A DNA stretch of 64,000 nt from positions 177,231,361 to 177,295,360 of the forward strand of contig OY986436.1 of assembly GCA_963920525.1 (NCBI GenBank), read 5' to 3'. How positions within the stretch are numbered: the stretch's first letter is position 1; every line of letters begins with the position of its first letter. Shown here piece after piece: positions 1 through 11,449 of the stretch. A model generated the notes under the pieces. The model did no database searches. It worked only from the letters and a program-made list of their open reading frames with translations, and had not been told where the DNA came from. Source of the DNA: Dichetophora obliterata. Its lineage: Eukaryota; Arthropoda; Insecta; Diptera; Sciomyzidae. The position numbers and the translations under genes are program-made.

Positions 1-154
1 GCAAATCTAAAATCGAGGATCGCAAATCGCAAATCTCTTACCTCAAATGGAAAGTCTCAAATCGCATATCTCAACCCGCAAATCGCAAATCTCCAATCGC
101 AAATGTCAAATCTAAAATCTCAAATCGCAAATCTCAAATCGTAAATTTAAATCA
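1..154. repeat. Satellite array, CAAATCGCAAATCT-type units, left part
   Basis: The block is built from alternating near-identical 7-mers of the form CAAATCG and CAAATCT, giving a ~14-bp higher unit with scattered substitutions. It runs off the left edge of the window. The same array resumes at 521 after an inserted element, so both blocks were once continuous. No coding potential. Confidence 0.9.
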
Positions 155-520
155 CCCAGTAGCGGATGGAATATATTCCGAATATATGAAGCATCAATTG
201 CCTTGTAATGACCACTACTTCCGACTATATTACCTTACTATGCATAAAAGGCCTTACATTTAACATTGAATGAGACAGGAGGTAAGTGATCGCCTCCCTT
301 CAGCATTACCTAGAAGTTATGGAGTAACATACTACTTGTATTAAGTTATAAAAATCACTGCATTACTTTTTCTTGTATGCTACATTACAGGTAATGAGGT
401 ATGAGTTCATTACTTCTGCTATATGCAGACGCATTACTTTTTGAAAAAAGTAATGCTTCCTTACCTGGTAATTTATTCTGTATTAGTTCTATGGTAGCCA
501 CTGGCAAATCCGCTGCTGGG
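155..520. mobile_element. Short TIR element (MITE) inserted in the satellite
   Basis: The block interrupts the satellite. It begins CCCAGTAGCGGAT and ends with the inverse complement of CCCAGCAGCGGAT, a 13-bp terminal inverted repeat with one mismatch. The flanking dinucleotide is CA on both sides. Inside are repeated ATTAC/GTAAT words and a near-perfect palindrome around 432-457. It has no ORF of note. The superfamily is unknown; the ends resemble those of the elements at 6952 and 53264. Confidence 0.6.
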
Positions 521-690
521 CATAAATCTCAAATCGCAAACCGTAAGTCTCAAATCGCAAATCACAAATCTCTAATCTCAAATCTGAAATCTCAAATCGC
601 AAATCTTTAATCGAAAATCTCAAATCACAAACAACAAATCTCAAATTGCAAATATCAAATCGCAAACCTCACATCGCAAAATGGTGCAGT
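521..690. repeat. Satellite array, right part
   Basis: This is the continuation of the array at 1-154 with the same CAAATCK units, more diverged towards its right end, where single-copy sequence begins. The small reading frame crossing it is a by-product of the repeat and is not a gene. Confidence 0.85.
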
Positions 691-778
691 ACCTTTCGAA
701 TAATATATTTTTAATAAACTTTTTTCTAAAATCAATATTAAGAAATTGTACAACTTTTGATGTTCACGTATTATTGTA

Positions 779-2269
779 CAAGGTGTCCGGTGTAAGAGTA
801 CTAATATTTACGGTGGTGAAAGAAGAGGTAGAAGAGAAGAGGGGGGTCTATTAGAAGTTACGGGGTTAATTCCTATTTCATAACTTTGATTCACACTATT
901 GTCTTTAGCAGAAAAATTAACTTACGGAAAACTTATTTACTGACTCATTTGAAAGACAATGAAATGACCTTTTTACAAGTGTATCAACAAAACCACATGA
1001 TTTATCCATTCTTTAGCTGTGCTCGTGTGAAGATGACATGAATCCGTTGAAACCACGAAATTTCCACAAGGAGTGCATTTTCTCTGAATTTAGCGTAATA
1101 AATAAAAAATTTTTTAACATTGAAATTGTGGTACTGTAATCCCCGCTTATTTGCATCACACTTAATTGATTTTCCCGCCTAAATGATCGAAAAGTTGTGT
1201 CAATATTACGCTCCCATAAGAAATGTACGGTGTTATTCCCGTTTATTTGAATTCCCCGGTCATTTGCTCATAAAAATTTGGGCATAAACGAAAGAAAATG
1301 TCACTAAATGCGTAATTTTTTGCCTTTTCAAGAATATATAGAATATTACTCTCGAATGTGCCAATAACGAGATATTTTGGTTTGAGTAAATCCACTACCT
1401 AAAACACGCTTTCTTACCGATATCTCGAAAACCAGCGTAATTAAAAAAATTTTGATTGTTGTGATCACTGACCCATAAAAATTACTTTGGTCCGGGGTGC
1501 ATTTTACATGTAACCCAGTGTAATTAAAGAAAAGTGCAGTTAAGGAGTATTTTTTTTTATTGAGAAACTGGTCATTTTGATTGAGCGGGATTTCGTTAAT
1601 TGAGTTTCCCTGTTAATTGAGTTTCCCTGTTAATTGAACGAAAGTTTAAGCATTTTTGCTTGTGCAACTAAGCGGGGATTACTGTATATTAAATTTACTT
1701 TAAAACGATTTGAAAATCATAAAAATATCTTTTGAAATAAGAAAGTTGGTTTTACTTTTAAAATTTCACTTCGAACAATTATTATAATTCTTCATATTTT
1801 TTTAATAAAATACAATTACGTAGATGATCATAGCATTATGTTTTCAATTTAGTGAAATTTAGTATAACCAACTTTGTTTTTTTTAAAGATATATTTATGA
1901 TTTTGATGTTATTGGAAAGAAAATTAAATATATCACAAATTTTATGCCACACAACGTTTCGATTTCTTACGCAAAATTCAGAGAAAATTGCGCTCAATGT
2001 GGAAACTTAGTAGTTTCAACGAAATTGGGAATGGAAAGGCCGGGTTGGTTTGTTGATACACCTTTAGAAAGGTCATTTCATTGTCTTTCAAATAAGTGCA
2101 TTAATAAAAGTTATCCGTGAGTTTATTTTTCTGCAAGAAACAAAAGTATGAGTCAACGTAATGAAATACCAATTAACCCTGTAACTTCTAAGAAAGCGAC
2201 AATAGACCCCCTCCTCTACTTAACTCGACCACCTCTTTAAATATTCGTACTCTTACAGTGGACACCCTG
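779..2269. mobile_element. Foldback TIR element with TA target duplication
   Basis: The ends are CAAGGTGTCCGGTGTAAGAG at the left and the inverse of CAGGGTGTCCACTGTAAGAG at the right, each flanked by TA (777-778 and 2270-2271). The inverted arms continue inward for about 340 bp, e.g. the TGAAAGACAATGAAATGACC stretch near 949 pairs with its complement near 2067. TA duplication and a CAGGGTGTCC end suit the Tc1/mariner group. There is no transposase ORF, so it is non-autonomous. A pogo-like element sits in its centre. A partial second copy lies at 6870-7985. Confidence 0.7.
1134..1684. mobile_element. pogo-like MITE nested in the 779-2269 element
   Basis: The left end CTGTAATCCCCGCTTATTTG and the inverse of the right end CAGTAATCCCCGCTTAGTTG match over about 20 bp, with TA on each side (1132-1133, 1685-1686). 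The CAGT-start and the CGCTTA-T/G-TTGCA block resemble ends of pogo/Tigger elements of the Tc1/mariner superfamily. At 551 bp without an ORF it is non-autonomous. It inserted after the surrounding foldback, whose arms it separates. Confidence 0.6.
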
Positions 2270-2271
2270 TA

Positions 2272-5140
2272 TATGAGCTGTGAACGTTGCTTGATAAATA
2301 GCTTTTATAGATATTTAAATTTTTATAGATGATAGTGTGTAAGAAAATTTTAAACAGAACCAAAAGGTGTTGAACATCCTTCAAAGAAGTTGACGAATTT
2401 AATTTTGAGTTAAAAATTTAGTATTTTTAGAAAACCAAAACGAGTATGATTCCAGCAGTAATTTTAAATCATAATTCAAATTAATCGCTTAGATCCATAA
2501 CTTTTAAGCTTAAGTTTTATTTGGTTTTTCTTATACAGAAGTAAAAAAATATATATTAATTATAAAGTTCTCCTAAAAATGCCTAATTTGCACATCGTTG
2601 AAGTTAGGGCATATAAATTTCACTTAGAAATATTAAGGGGTTAGGTAACTTGTATTTGCTTAGTTTTCCTATAAAATGTTGACTTTTTAGAAAAGTTGAG
2701 AAAAACCTTTGAGTGGCTTGGTATTTATTTACCTCGTCAGACTTTTCAAGTGTTGCTGCGGTTTCCTACAATAAAGTTTAGACAGAAGCATAGTAGTGGG
2801 AGCTTTGTTTGCTTTTTGTTACAGTAGCTAAAGCTGGGATGAGACACTTTGTCCTGCAGCAATAGTGTTTGCTGTCAATGTTGATGTTTAAGTTGCTTTT
2901 GTGTTGGTTGTAAGAGTTGTCATTGAGTTATTTTTGTTTCTAAGAAGCTTAATTTAAGAAATAACTTTGTGTATATTCTTGAATGAAATGAATACCATTA
3001 AGTAGCAGGACTACGAACTCTAATGGTATTCGATGAACGACGTATATAAACTGAGAGCGAGCTATAAGTTTACGCTAAGCGCTTCCACGAACCCACCCTG
3101 AATAAAAACCGAGTAAATTGCGTAATTATATTAAAAAAAAGTTGCTATCAAAAAATAATTTTAAACTTTAAAAAAATTTTATATCGACTAATGGTAAGCG
3201 CATTTTTAATTTTTTACTGCTTGTCAAAAACAAAATAAAGCCACGGTCGCATAATACGCAATATACCTACTGTATGCAATACGTTTTTGTGCCGTTAGCT
3301 GAGTATGTTTAATCCCTTACAATTTTGTTATTACAAATTACGCTGCTGTAAACTTACCGAACATACGCTGTTTACATCGCCAATACGGCATTCATTGAAT
3401 ACCACTTCTATGCTTGCGTGTGGCCTACGTCGTTGAAAAGGACGTTGCGGTTAAACTGTTTTAGTAGGTTGAGTGAGCGAGAACTATTTCCATTGAAAAA
3501 AAATGACAAAGCGAAAGTGGTACGTAATGAGGTAATAATTTTTAATAATATTAATGAAATGTCTTATTAAAAGTCTTATTCTTCTTAATCTTAAAAAGAA
3601 AATAGAACAAATTTAAAAAATTATTTAAATGATCCTTAATTTCACAAGTGTCTTTAATTAAATGCTTTTTGAAAACTCTACTCTGATAGCGAAATGCTAT
3701 CACCAAAAATTACCCTTAAAATCATATGTAGATAAAAATGAAATTACCTAAAGTCTGAAGTATTCAATATTACTTTAAATTATGGTTTTTAATTTTAGTT
3801 TAATCTTTTGCAAGTTTCGCATTAATTACTTGCAGCTTTTCTGAAATTACCTCCTGGCACATCTTTTTATTCACCATTTCGTTTTCTCTCTAAATTTAAC
3901 CCAAGGCGCATCTGAACAAGTCGGAGTATATTTCTATCAAGAATTATCTTAGCAGCGTTTACTTGCTCAAATCTTATTACTGCTAAGCAGCTTAGGTGCA
4001 CCCACAGCCTAGCCACCTGCTACTTCAGTTACAGTTCAAGGCTTTGGCTACCACCTCTTCTGCTTGGTATCGTTTTGTGATGTTTTTTACACATATTTCC
4101 TTCTGCATTTAAAAGTGAGCTTTTCTTGTTTAACTTCCGTTGTTTTTTCCTGTTCTTGTTACTAAATTAATGATCCTTGTCTCGATGTTTATGCAATTTT
4201 GCGAAGTTAATTTCTTTGGTCAACATTTGGAATACTTAACTGTTTCGAGTGGCCAGAGTGTTGAGGGGTGTAGATAAAGATAGGTGTGTAAGGAATGGCT
4301 AAGATTATAGAATTTCTTTGTTTTATGTTCTTATTTATTTCTATAATGTTTGTGGAATAAAAGATATGAGGATTTTTTTTTATCACCTGCTTCTGTTGGC
4401 CACTACTTACGTAAAGGATTAAGGGTGGATTATGAAGTTTATTTTCTTGTATTGTTAAGGTCTGCATTAAGTTGACGATTTTTTTGGTAAAGAGAGATTT
4501 GTGTTTCTCATATAGCAACTATAAAAGCCATTATAATAGCCATAATTTTTTTTATTTCGTCTTTCAGTGCTATTTTCAATTATGTTTTAGATTCTTGAAG
4601 ATATTTTAAATTTTCATAAGCTTCTTTGTAAAAAGTTGAGATAAAAACACCTTGCCAATTACTAGCAATGATTTAGAGAAAAAACAGAATGACAAATTCC
4701 GACTGCGTGAACTTACATACCTACATTGAATTAACAGGAAAAATATTCGTATTTATCGCATTTATAAACTTGAGCGTGGTTCTTGACTAGAGATGTGACT
4801 TATGTGAGTCCATTTTGCGATCTGAATATTCCTTGGGGTTTCAAAGAAGAAAAACAGCAGCCGGTTAAATTATCGGATCCTCCAGTTACCGATTACAAGG
4901 AGCGAATCATTTCAAAATGGGCTATTTAAAGCTTTTCTTGGTACTGAAAAAGACGGATTTTTCGCTTTCAAATTAAACTTCTAACTGGTTCCATTTTTAA
5001 GGTTTCTTCTTAGAGGTTTCTACCTCTAGATAACTTCTAAGAAACCTATGAATGCATATTTCTTAAATGCTTGAAATTGTGCTGCTAGCTGCTTGTGTTT
5101 ACTTTTTGCTTTTTCACATTTTCTTTTGTATGTATTCACC
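2272..5140. other. No gene or element recognised
   Basis: A+T-rich sequence. Short frames on either strand lack codon structure or recognisable motifs, including a 103-codon minus-strand frame at 4207-4518 of unlikely composition. I see no inverted or tandem repeat with clear ends. Confidence 0.5.
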
Positions 5141-5171
5141 ACTTGTTATAGCTGATAAGTCCGCTTGTTGT

Positions 5172-5270
5172 AGAAGCACACCAACGATGAGAAAGACACG
5201 AGAAGCAATACTTTCCTCCGAACAAAATTGTATTGCTTCTCGTGTCTTTCCCATCGTTGGAGTGCTTCTT
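5172..5270. repeat. Near-perfect long hairpin, 39-40 bp stem
   Basis: The arms 5172-5210 and 5232-5270 are inverse complements at 37 of 39 positions. One further base pair closes the stem, leaving a loop of about 18 nt. The stem is not A+T-simple. An RNA from either strand would form a long double-stranded hairpin. It could be a tiny palindromic MITE or a hairpin RNA source; sequence alone does not decide. Confidence 0.8.
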
Positions 5271-5364
5271 CTTGATACAGAATAATGCAGTTAACTTTTT
5301 GCGCACGAAATACGCACTGGGAAAACAAAAAATCAAAAACGCACATTTTAAAAACGTTTAGTAA

Positions 5365-5725
5365 ATTAATATTTTTAAAAATATTTTACGCCATACAAAA
5401 ATGAAAACGCACATAAAAACGCAAGTAAAACGAAACGTTTTTAAAACAACCACGAATATTGTACTATGATATGTTAGGACAAAATTAATATTTTTAAAAA
5501 CATTTTACGCCATACAAAAATGAAAACGCACATTTTTAAATAGAAAAGTAAAAAGAAACGTTTTTAAAACCACTACGAATGTTTTACTATAATATAGTAG
5601 GTTAAAATTGATATTTTTAGAAACATTTTACGCCATACAAAAATGAAAACGCGCATTTTTAAATAAAAAAGTGAAACGAAACGTTTTTAAAACAACTACG
5701 AACGTTTTACCATGACATAGTAAAA
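5365..5725. repeat. Tandem array, three ~120-bp units
   Basis: Three consecutive units share the landmarks TTAATATTTTTAAAAA, TTTTACGCCATACAAAAATG, GAAACGTTTTTAAAAC and an ACGAAYRTTKTAC tail, at about 120-bp spacing (unit starts near 5368, 5487 and 5607). Identity is high enough to align by eye. It may be internal repetition of a larger DNA element, as nearby 6003-6295 has the same ACGTTTTTAAAA vocabulary in the other orientation. Confidence 0.75.
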
Positions 5726-6002
5726 TTCACATACTTTGTTTCAAAACGCTTGTCAATAACGAATTGTTTGTTATATATGTTTCCTTGACTTATGTATTTG
5801 ATATTTGTTCAGAAAATTTAATATTTTTCATTCTCGATTTCATCACTCTGCAGTTTGCCTAAAAACTGTAAAACTGTAATTTTGAAAACCAATAAAGCTT
5901 TTTTTAATTAATAGAGGAAATGCGGATTTCTGTAAATTTATGAATTAATGGAAAATAATGAACATTTTCGTTGTTACAATATAAAAAATTGTTGCACTAT
6001 TG

Positions 6003-6295
6003 CGAACGAACATTTTAGAATCTAATTTTAAAATTTTCGTTTTTAAAATGAAAATATACATTTTACATTTGAGAATATTTATTATTAAAAATCAAACGAA
6101 CATTTTAGAATCCCGATTTAAAATTTTCGTTTTTAAAATGAAAATAAACGTTTTACTACAGCATTTTAAAATATCCATTGTTAAAAATCAAACGAACATT
6201 TTAGAATCTCATTTGAAAATGTAAGTTTTTTAAATGAAAATAAACGTTTTACTATTTTATTTTAAAATGTTCGTTTTTAAAATTGAAATAAACGT
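6003..6295. repeat. Tandem array, ~90-bp units
   Basis: Units begin near 6005, 6098 and 6191 with CGAACATTTTAGAATC. They carry AAAATTTTCGTTTTTAAAAT and GAAAATAAACGTTTTACTA, then restart. The last unit decays near 6295. The open frames through it arise because the unit length is near a multiple of three; they are not genes. Confidence 0.75.
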
Positions 6296-6299
6296 TAGA

Positions 6300-6870
6300 A
6301 GTGCAAAGTCTGGGTTAAACGTTTTTAAAAGTAGCTCGTTTCTGCCACTTTTGAAAATGTTGTTTTCTCTGTGCGCTATCTGTATATCATTGTTTCATGG
6401 TATGTCATTGTTTAGGCCCAACCTAAATAAACGAGACAAGATGATAGCAACTTAACGAACGTCTGCACTTGTTACGGATGTTTGCGGATTTAACCCAAAA
6501 TGAAACAAGTTGCTAAGTTAGCTACTCAGTTGGCAATCGAATGTTATTAAACTTTTTAATTTGTGCATTGTTGAATTTTTAACTAGGAGCAGCAGTTGCT
6601 TAGCAAACGCGTAAGCTGGCTACATAGATCAGTGTGTAATGAATAAACTTACCCGATCTCATAAAATTTTTATTACAAAAAAATTTGAATGTATTTAAAT
6701 TTATTGCAAATTCATTAATTTATTTAATTCTTGGTGTTTCTCAACCAACCCCTTCTTGTCATTTATTTTTTCGCCTCGCTCGCTCGCTTTTATTAACCAA
6801 CCTTGATTTCAAAACTTCATAAAAAAAAACTAGCAAAACTTGCGGAAGGTCATCTATGGATCCCGCTTTA
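6300..6870. other. Spacer, nothing recognised
   Basis: A+T-rich sequence with a short GCCTCGCTCGCTCGCTT run near 6774. No ORF, inverted repeat or family similarity seen. Confidence 0.4.
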
Positions 6871-7985
6871 GGGTGCGAAAATAGACCCTCCCTACCATAC
6901 GATTTTTTTGCTTTATTCGACCTCCTCTTTTACCTTCGTAAATATTCGTACCCAGCAAACAATTATATATACAATTATATATACGTAAAACGCTAAATTT
7001 TGTAAGCGTTCAAATGTAAGAAAAACGCTTATAAAACGCTGCTCTGACATTTATAAAATGCATCAAAGTAAGCGTTTTATAATCGAAACGCACACATCTT
7101 TATAACCTTAAAAAAGACTATTGCAAAACATGTTATTTAAGACACGTAATTACGCGTTTTGCAAATGTGTTAAGAAAATGTTTTTTAATTAATTTTTATG
7201 CATTTTCTATAAGCTTTGTAAATACGGTTACAAAACACGTATTTTGAATGAAATAAGTAAGCGTTTTAAACATTTATTTTTTGAGTGCTCTATATGTTTC
7301 TTTATTAGTAAGAATTGACAGAAAGTAAAATTAAATTAAATTAGCGTTTTTTCACTTCTTTCGCTTACTAAAAATACAATTTACAATACAATACAATGGT
7401 GGCGTTATTATGTGATACCGCTTTCTTCAATTCGCCAACATCTTTACGCAGCCCTCAAATTTCCTCCGTAAGCCTGAATATTGTAATTTCCCGGGCTTTG
7501 GGCTTGTTGCGTTCCTCCAGTTTTTCGACAGGCTTTTGAAATGCGTCGTTGATCAAGGATTGAAAAGCTTGCGTAAAAAAATTTGTGGCTTAATGATAAA
7601 AATGTAACATATGAAAGTAAATAATTTACCAGACGAAGTTGCACTGTCCCAATAAGTTGTTGTCCGACACAATCTCCTGTTCTGGAAGCTCAATCTCGTT
7701 CCCTACGGAACTTCGTGTCTCACTGTTCCATAAATGTCAAAAATTTAGTTGCTGCTGCGCAGAACACTTCTTCTTTTTTTTTTATGAATACAATATCAAA
7801 TATTTTGTAAATGTTGGCGGTTGTTATCTTTACAACGCTTACGAAAGCCTTATTCTTGAAAGCTTTGCATAACCTTGGTTTACAAAGCTTGAAATAACCT
7901 TATTCATGCAAGCTTTTCTTAAGCTTGGTTTGCAAAACGCTTGTCAAAATGTTTGCTGGGTACTCTTGCACTGGACACTCTGTAT
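6870..7985. mobile_element. Right end of a second 779-type foldback, split by an insertion
   Basis: The block at 6880-6951 (TAGACCCTCCCTACC ... AATATTCGTAC) continues at 7960 as TACTCTTGCACTGGACACTC followed by TGTA. Together these match the right arm of the 779-2269 element. The two parts are separated by the element at 6952-7959. No matching left arm is evident, so this copy is truncated. Confidence 0.6.
6952..7959. mobile_element. Non-autonomous TIR element inserted into the foldback remnant
   Basis: It starts CCAGCAAACA and ends TGTTTGCTGG, with GTAC present at both borders. The event can equally be read as CCCAGC...GCTGGG with a TA duplication. Subterminal regions carry many copies of AAGCGTTTT/AAAACGCTT in both orientations, typical of transposase-binding repeats. 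The 1008-bp body has no credible ORF. Because the interrupted target is recognisable, the insertion boundaries are well supported. The superfamily is not certain. Confidence 0.65.
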
Positions 7986-8348
7986 ATGTATTTTTTTTTT
8001 TTATAGAAATTTGAGTGGTTCGATAAATTTGTAATAGATATATATAAATTATTTACTATAAAAAAGCCACAAAAACGCCGAATTAAAAATCAATTATTAA
8101 AAATTTATGCGGAATATTCTAAACACTATCACTTTTCACTATTATAGACACTTTCTATTCGTACACCGACAAACAAACGCGAACTTATCCTTGCATGTCG
8201 ATCGGTTTTTTGACAGATACATACATTTGTTTTGTTTGCACAACCCAGCTGTCTCGGGCATCATCGAAGAATTGTTCTTTGGTGATTTCTTAAAGAAACT
8301 TGCTGCTTAAGCCAAACTTGCAGAATATTCATAAGCGTGTCTGTCTTG

Positions 8349-9220
8349 TAGTGACCGACCGAATGTGGATTTTTGGCCGAAGCCGAACACCAACAACATT
8401 TTTTTCAATTAAAAAAACTAATAAAATTTAGGCCTTGCTTTCGTTACTAATTAATTTTAGTACAAAAAATGACAATCATTAAAGGTCCAGTCTAGTTAAA
8501 CAGGCCGAAAAATATACAATATTCATTAATCTTTTTTTTTAAAAGTAAATATTATAGATACTCTAAACTTTTTAGGTATATTTGCAATACTTTGAAGAAG
8601 ATTGTATAAAATTTTCAGATTATAATCAATAATTTTTTAATTAATATACTGCAGCAAGCCACGGGGCGACGTGGACCAGTGCTTAAAACACGAACTTAAC
8701 TAGCGACCTTCCCACAGTTCGCAAAATTCATCTGAAACAAAAATAAAAATATTTTCCTGTTAAAAATGAATGTGATTATGGAATAAGTTTTCATTACATT
8801 TTTTTTGATAAAAATTCTAATATTAAATTTATCAATGAGATTATAGTCCATGGACAATTTAATAACTCGTATTTTGAAAAAACAACATTATGATTCGTTA
8901 AAAATTGACTGGGTTATGAAAGTCGCAAGCTCGAAAACGCAGTTTTAAAGAAAATGCTTTTAAAGTTTTAAACATAGTGTGCTTCCTGCTTTGACGCGGT
9001 CGGCTCAGAGGCTCATAACTTTTGAACAATTACGAATTTCTATTTAACCTTTTAGAATGATATTTAACACAGTTATAGCTATCGAAAAATATAAAAAACA
9101 AATATATAAAAAATTTTTTGCATTACAAAAAAGCAATAACATTCAGAAAATATTCGGTTATTTTGGGCCGAAGGTTAAAAAGTACCGAAGGGCTGAAGTC
9201 GAATATTCGGTTGGAACCTA
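8349..9220. mobile_element. hAT-type non-autonomous element with perfect 8-bp duplication
   Basis: CTGTCTTG occurs directly before 8349 and directly after 9220, a perfect 8-bp target duplication. The termini are TAGTGACCGACCGAAT and, inverted, TAGGTTCCAACCGAAT. Subterminal GGCCGAA words occur near both ends, as in many hAT elements. Only short frames lie inside (e.g. 9057-9323, which crosses the right boundary), so it depends on a transposase in trans. Confidence 0.8.
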
Positions 9221-9543
9221 CTGTCTTGTATTCGCCAATAACATACTTGATAGCCGATACACATTGACTGCGACTAGCGACGAACGCCAATTGTCAAAAA
9301 ATAGAACGCATGTTTTCTTATGAAGATGTATTTTTTAAAGACGGCACGACAAAGAGAGAACACGACCACAATTGTTGCTGCCGCAGACTTCAATCTATTT
9401 CTAATTTGATAGACGAAAAGAGCGAACATAGCAAAGTTTGTTTATGTTTTGTATGAAACACAGATTGTCGCTGTTGCGTTCATTACAAGAAACACGTGTT
9501 CTTGTACGCGGTTGAACAAAACCAAAATGCAACAAAACTTTCT

Positions 9544-9621
9544 TGTCGGCCTTTGTGGTCTAGTGAAGAGTGCGCTAGACTATCACCTCAGGGGTCCCCG
9601 GTTTGAGTCCGGTTTCGGACA
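9544..9621 (+). pseudogene. Degenerate tRNA-like sequence (tRNA relic or SINE head)
   Basis: 78 nt with an A-box-like TGGTCTAGTGAAG and a B-box-like GGTTTGAGTCC at usual spacing. The T stem CCGG/CCGG brackets TTTGAGT. The acceptor ends TGTCGGC and TCGGACA pair at 5 of 7 positions. The anticodon stem pairs poorly, so it is not a working tRNA. It resembles tRNA-Glu/Asp in the A box. An A+T-rich region follows with no clear SINE tail. Confidence 0.4.
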
Positions 9622-10233
9622 TGGTTTTTTACGCTTTCTTTACTACATTTAAGAATTATTGAAACAAAAATTCACAACCGAATTGTGAAAACTAGTCTCG
9701 GTTAAAAGCAATTTAATTTTTATTTTTTAAAAACATTCGGTTTTCACTTCAAAAACGAAATTTCATCAACTTTCTCAATATTTTCATGAACGAAGATTCC
9801 TAAACATTTCGGTCTTCACTTCATTAATATTTTCTCTTTTCGCTTACGAAACTTATATGTACAACGTTCTGCATTGCGTTCTTGCACGAATTTGGAACAT
9901 TTATATGAGACTTTTGTCAATGAAATGTATGGCCGAATCAGCATGTTTCGTCAATGAATCGGAAAAATCACGCCTGATTCTTTTACGATTTCTTTAAGAA
10001 CGGAACTACTGGAAACAAAAGCAATAAGAAGCAGTAGCTTCAGGCAAACTGAATTCAGCTAACAAAAACAACGAAACATAAGGAAATACAAATACATTTG
10101 TTTTGTTTGCACAACAAAATTAATAAAAGCAAAGTGAATTCAGCGAACAATAACAACAACGAAACATATAGACAAATTTTTCAACTAACTTATAAACTAA
10201 ATAGAATTTTGAAATTTTGGCTTCGTTACAATG

Positions 10234-10635
10234 CACCCTAAACAAGTGCGCGTTGCGTTGCGTACCCAAGCGCCAAGCAATTTTATTTTACGCTTAACTT
10301 AAACAAGTGCGCTGCGGATAAAACTGCTGCTCTCGAACCAGCTCAGTCTGATGGTTTAAAAATCTTAAAGAAACTTTTGGTATTGTGTAAAAATCTATTA
10401 GTATTGCAAATACTTCCATTTGCAATAGAGATTAATTACTTAATAGCAGCTGATTGCTCTTTGTTCTAATACTTTGGTTTTATGCAGCCAACTTCACATC
10501 CGCACGCACTGTCAAAATTGCAAATTCGATTCATGTTGCGGTAGTCCGGTGCGTGTTTCGGTGGGCTTCATACAAAATGTATGTGCATGAGCCGATTTTG
10601 ACAGTTAAATCACGCCCGCGCACTTGTTTAGGGTG
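10234..10635. mobile_element. MITE with perfect CACCCTAAACAAGTGCGC ends
   Basis: The left end CACCCTAAACAAGTGCGCG and its exact inverse at 10617-10635 form a 19-bp perfect TIR around 402 bp. A second partial copy of AAACAAGTGCGCT lies inside near 10304. No target duplication is obvious and no ORF is supported. A frame at 10454-10651 merely reads through the right end. Confidence 0.7.
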
Positions 10636-10885
10636 GACTGTTAGGAAATAATTTTAGAGGCGTAGAACAGTAAGATTTTAAATCGGTTAACCCATTTAGG
10701 AGATATGCTCTGTTTAACATTTTTCAAACAAGCTGTTCCATGAGAGCTTCGTTCACTTCGCTCGCTCGTTCCAATAAACATATGCAAAAGATTAATGAAA
10801 TAGAAACAAATTGATGAAAATAAAATAGAAACGCACTCTACACAGCTGTTGTTGACGAATTGCTCCGCTAGCAGTTCGGTTCTTA

Positions 10886-11023
10886 GTCCTGGTTTATACT
10901 CATCAAGACTTGACAGTCAAGTTGTGCATTTGTGTAAGACGTGGAATCAACGTGTGAGAGGAGGGATATTAAAAGGAAATGACCATGAATTGACGTCAAT
11001 TCTTGACGAGTATAAACCGGGAC
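10886..11023. mobile_element. PIF/Harbinger-like MITE with TTA duplication
   Basis: A 138-bp element whose ends, GTCCTGGTTTATACTCATCA and the inverse of GTCCCGGTTTATACTCGTCA, match at 18 of 20 positions and continue pairing for ~10 more. TTA flanks both sides (10883-10885, 11024-11026), the TWA duplication of PIF/Harbinger elements. It is fully non-coding. Confidence 0.6.
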
Positions 11024-11449
11024 TTACGGAATAATACGTCTCGACAAACTGTTTCGTTTAGTTTCGTTAAGTTACGTTTGCTCATTTTGGGAAACAAAAT
11101 TAAAATGCATTTAACTGAACACTTCCGTTTTACTCGTTACGGAGCAACTCGTCTATTTTGGTTGAAAAAGCTTTGTCATTGCTTTATCATTCTTGCTAAA
11201 TATTTTTTTAAAAATATGTCAAGCAAAATTAGTCCCTTATTGGCAAAGAGTGGTTTTGACTCTATAGTATAGAGTCTATACCGATCATTCTAATAGAAGA
11301 TTTCAACTTAGATACATATATCACAACCGGAAAATGATAAGTTTATACGTTTTATGAATTTAAATTACAACTTGAACCTCTTATCTGAAATATCTTCAAC
11401 AACATTGAGAAGTTCCTGTATCGACATGGTTTTTGTAAGATATATCAAC

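Noticed and set aside
1..690. CRISPR-like array
   Set aside because: Units are contiguous with no spacers and the context is eukaryotic; it is a satellite.
4207..4518. 103-codon minus-strand frame
   Set aside because: Composition follows the local A+T content (Ile, Asn, Lys, Tyr runs); no motif, signal peptide or conserved pattern.
6000..6455. Two consecutive plus frames of ~73 codons
   Set aside because: They read through a tandem DNA repeat; the repeated peptides (e.g. NILES, VFKMKI) are products of the unit.
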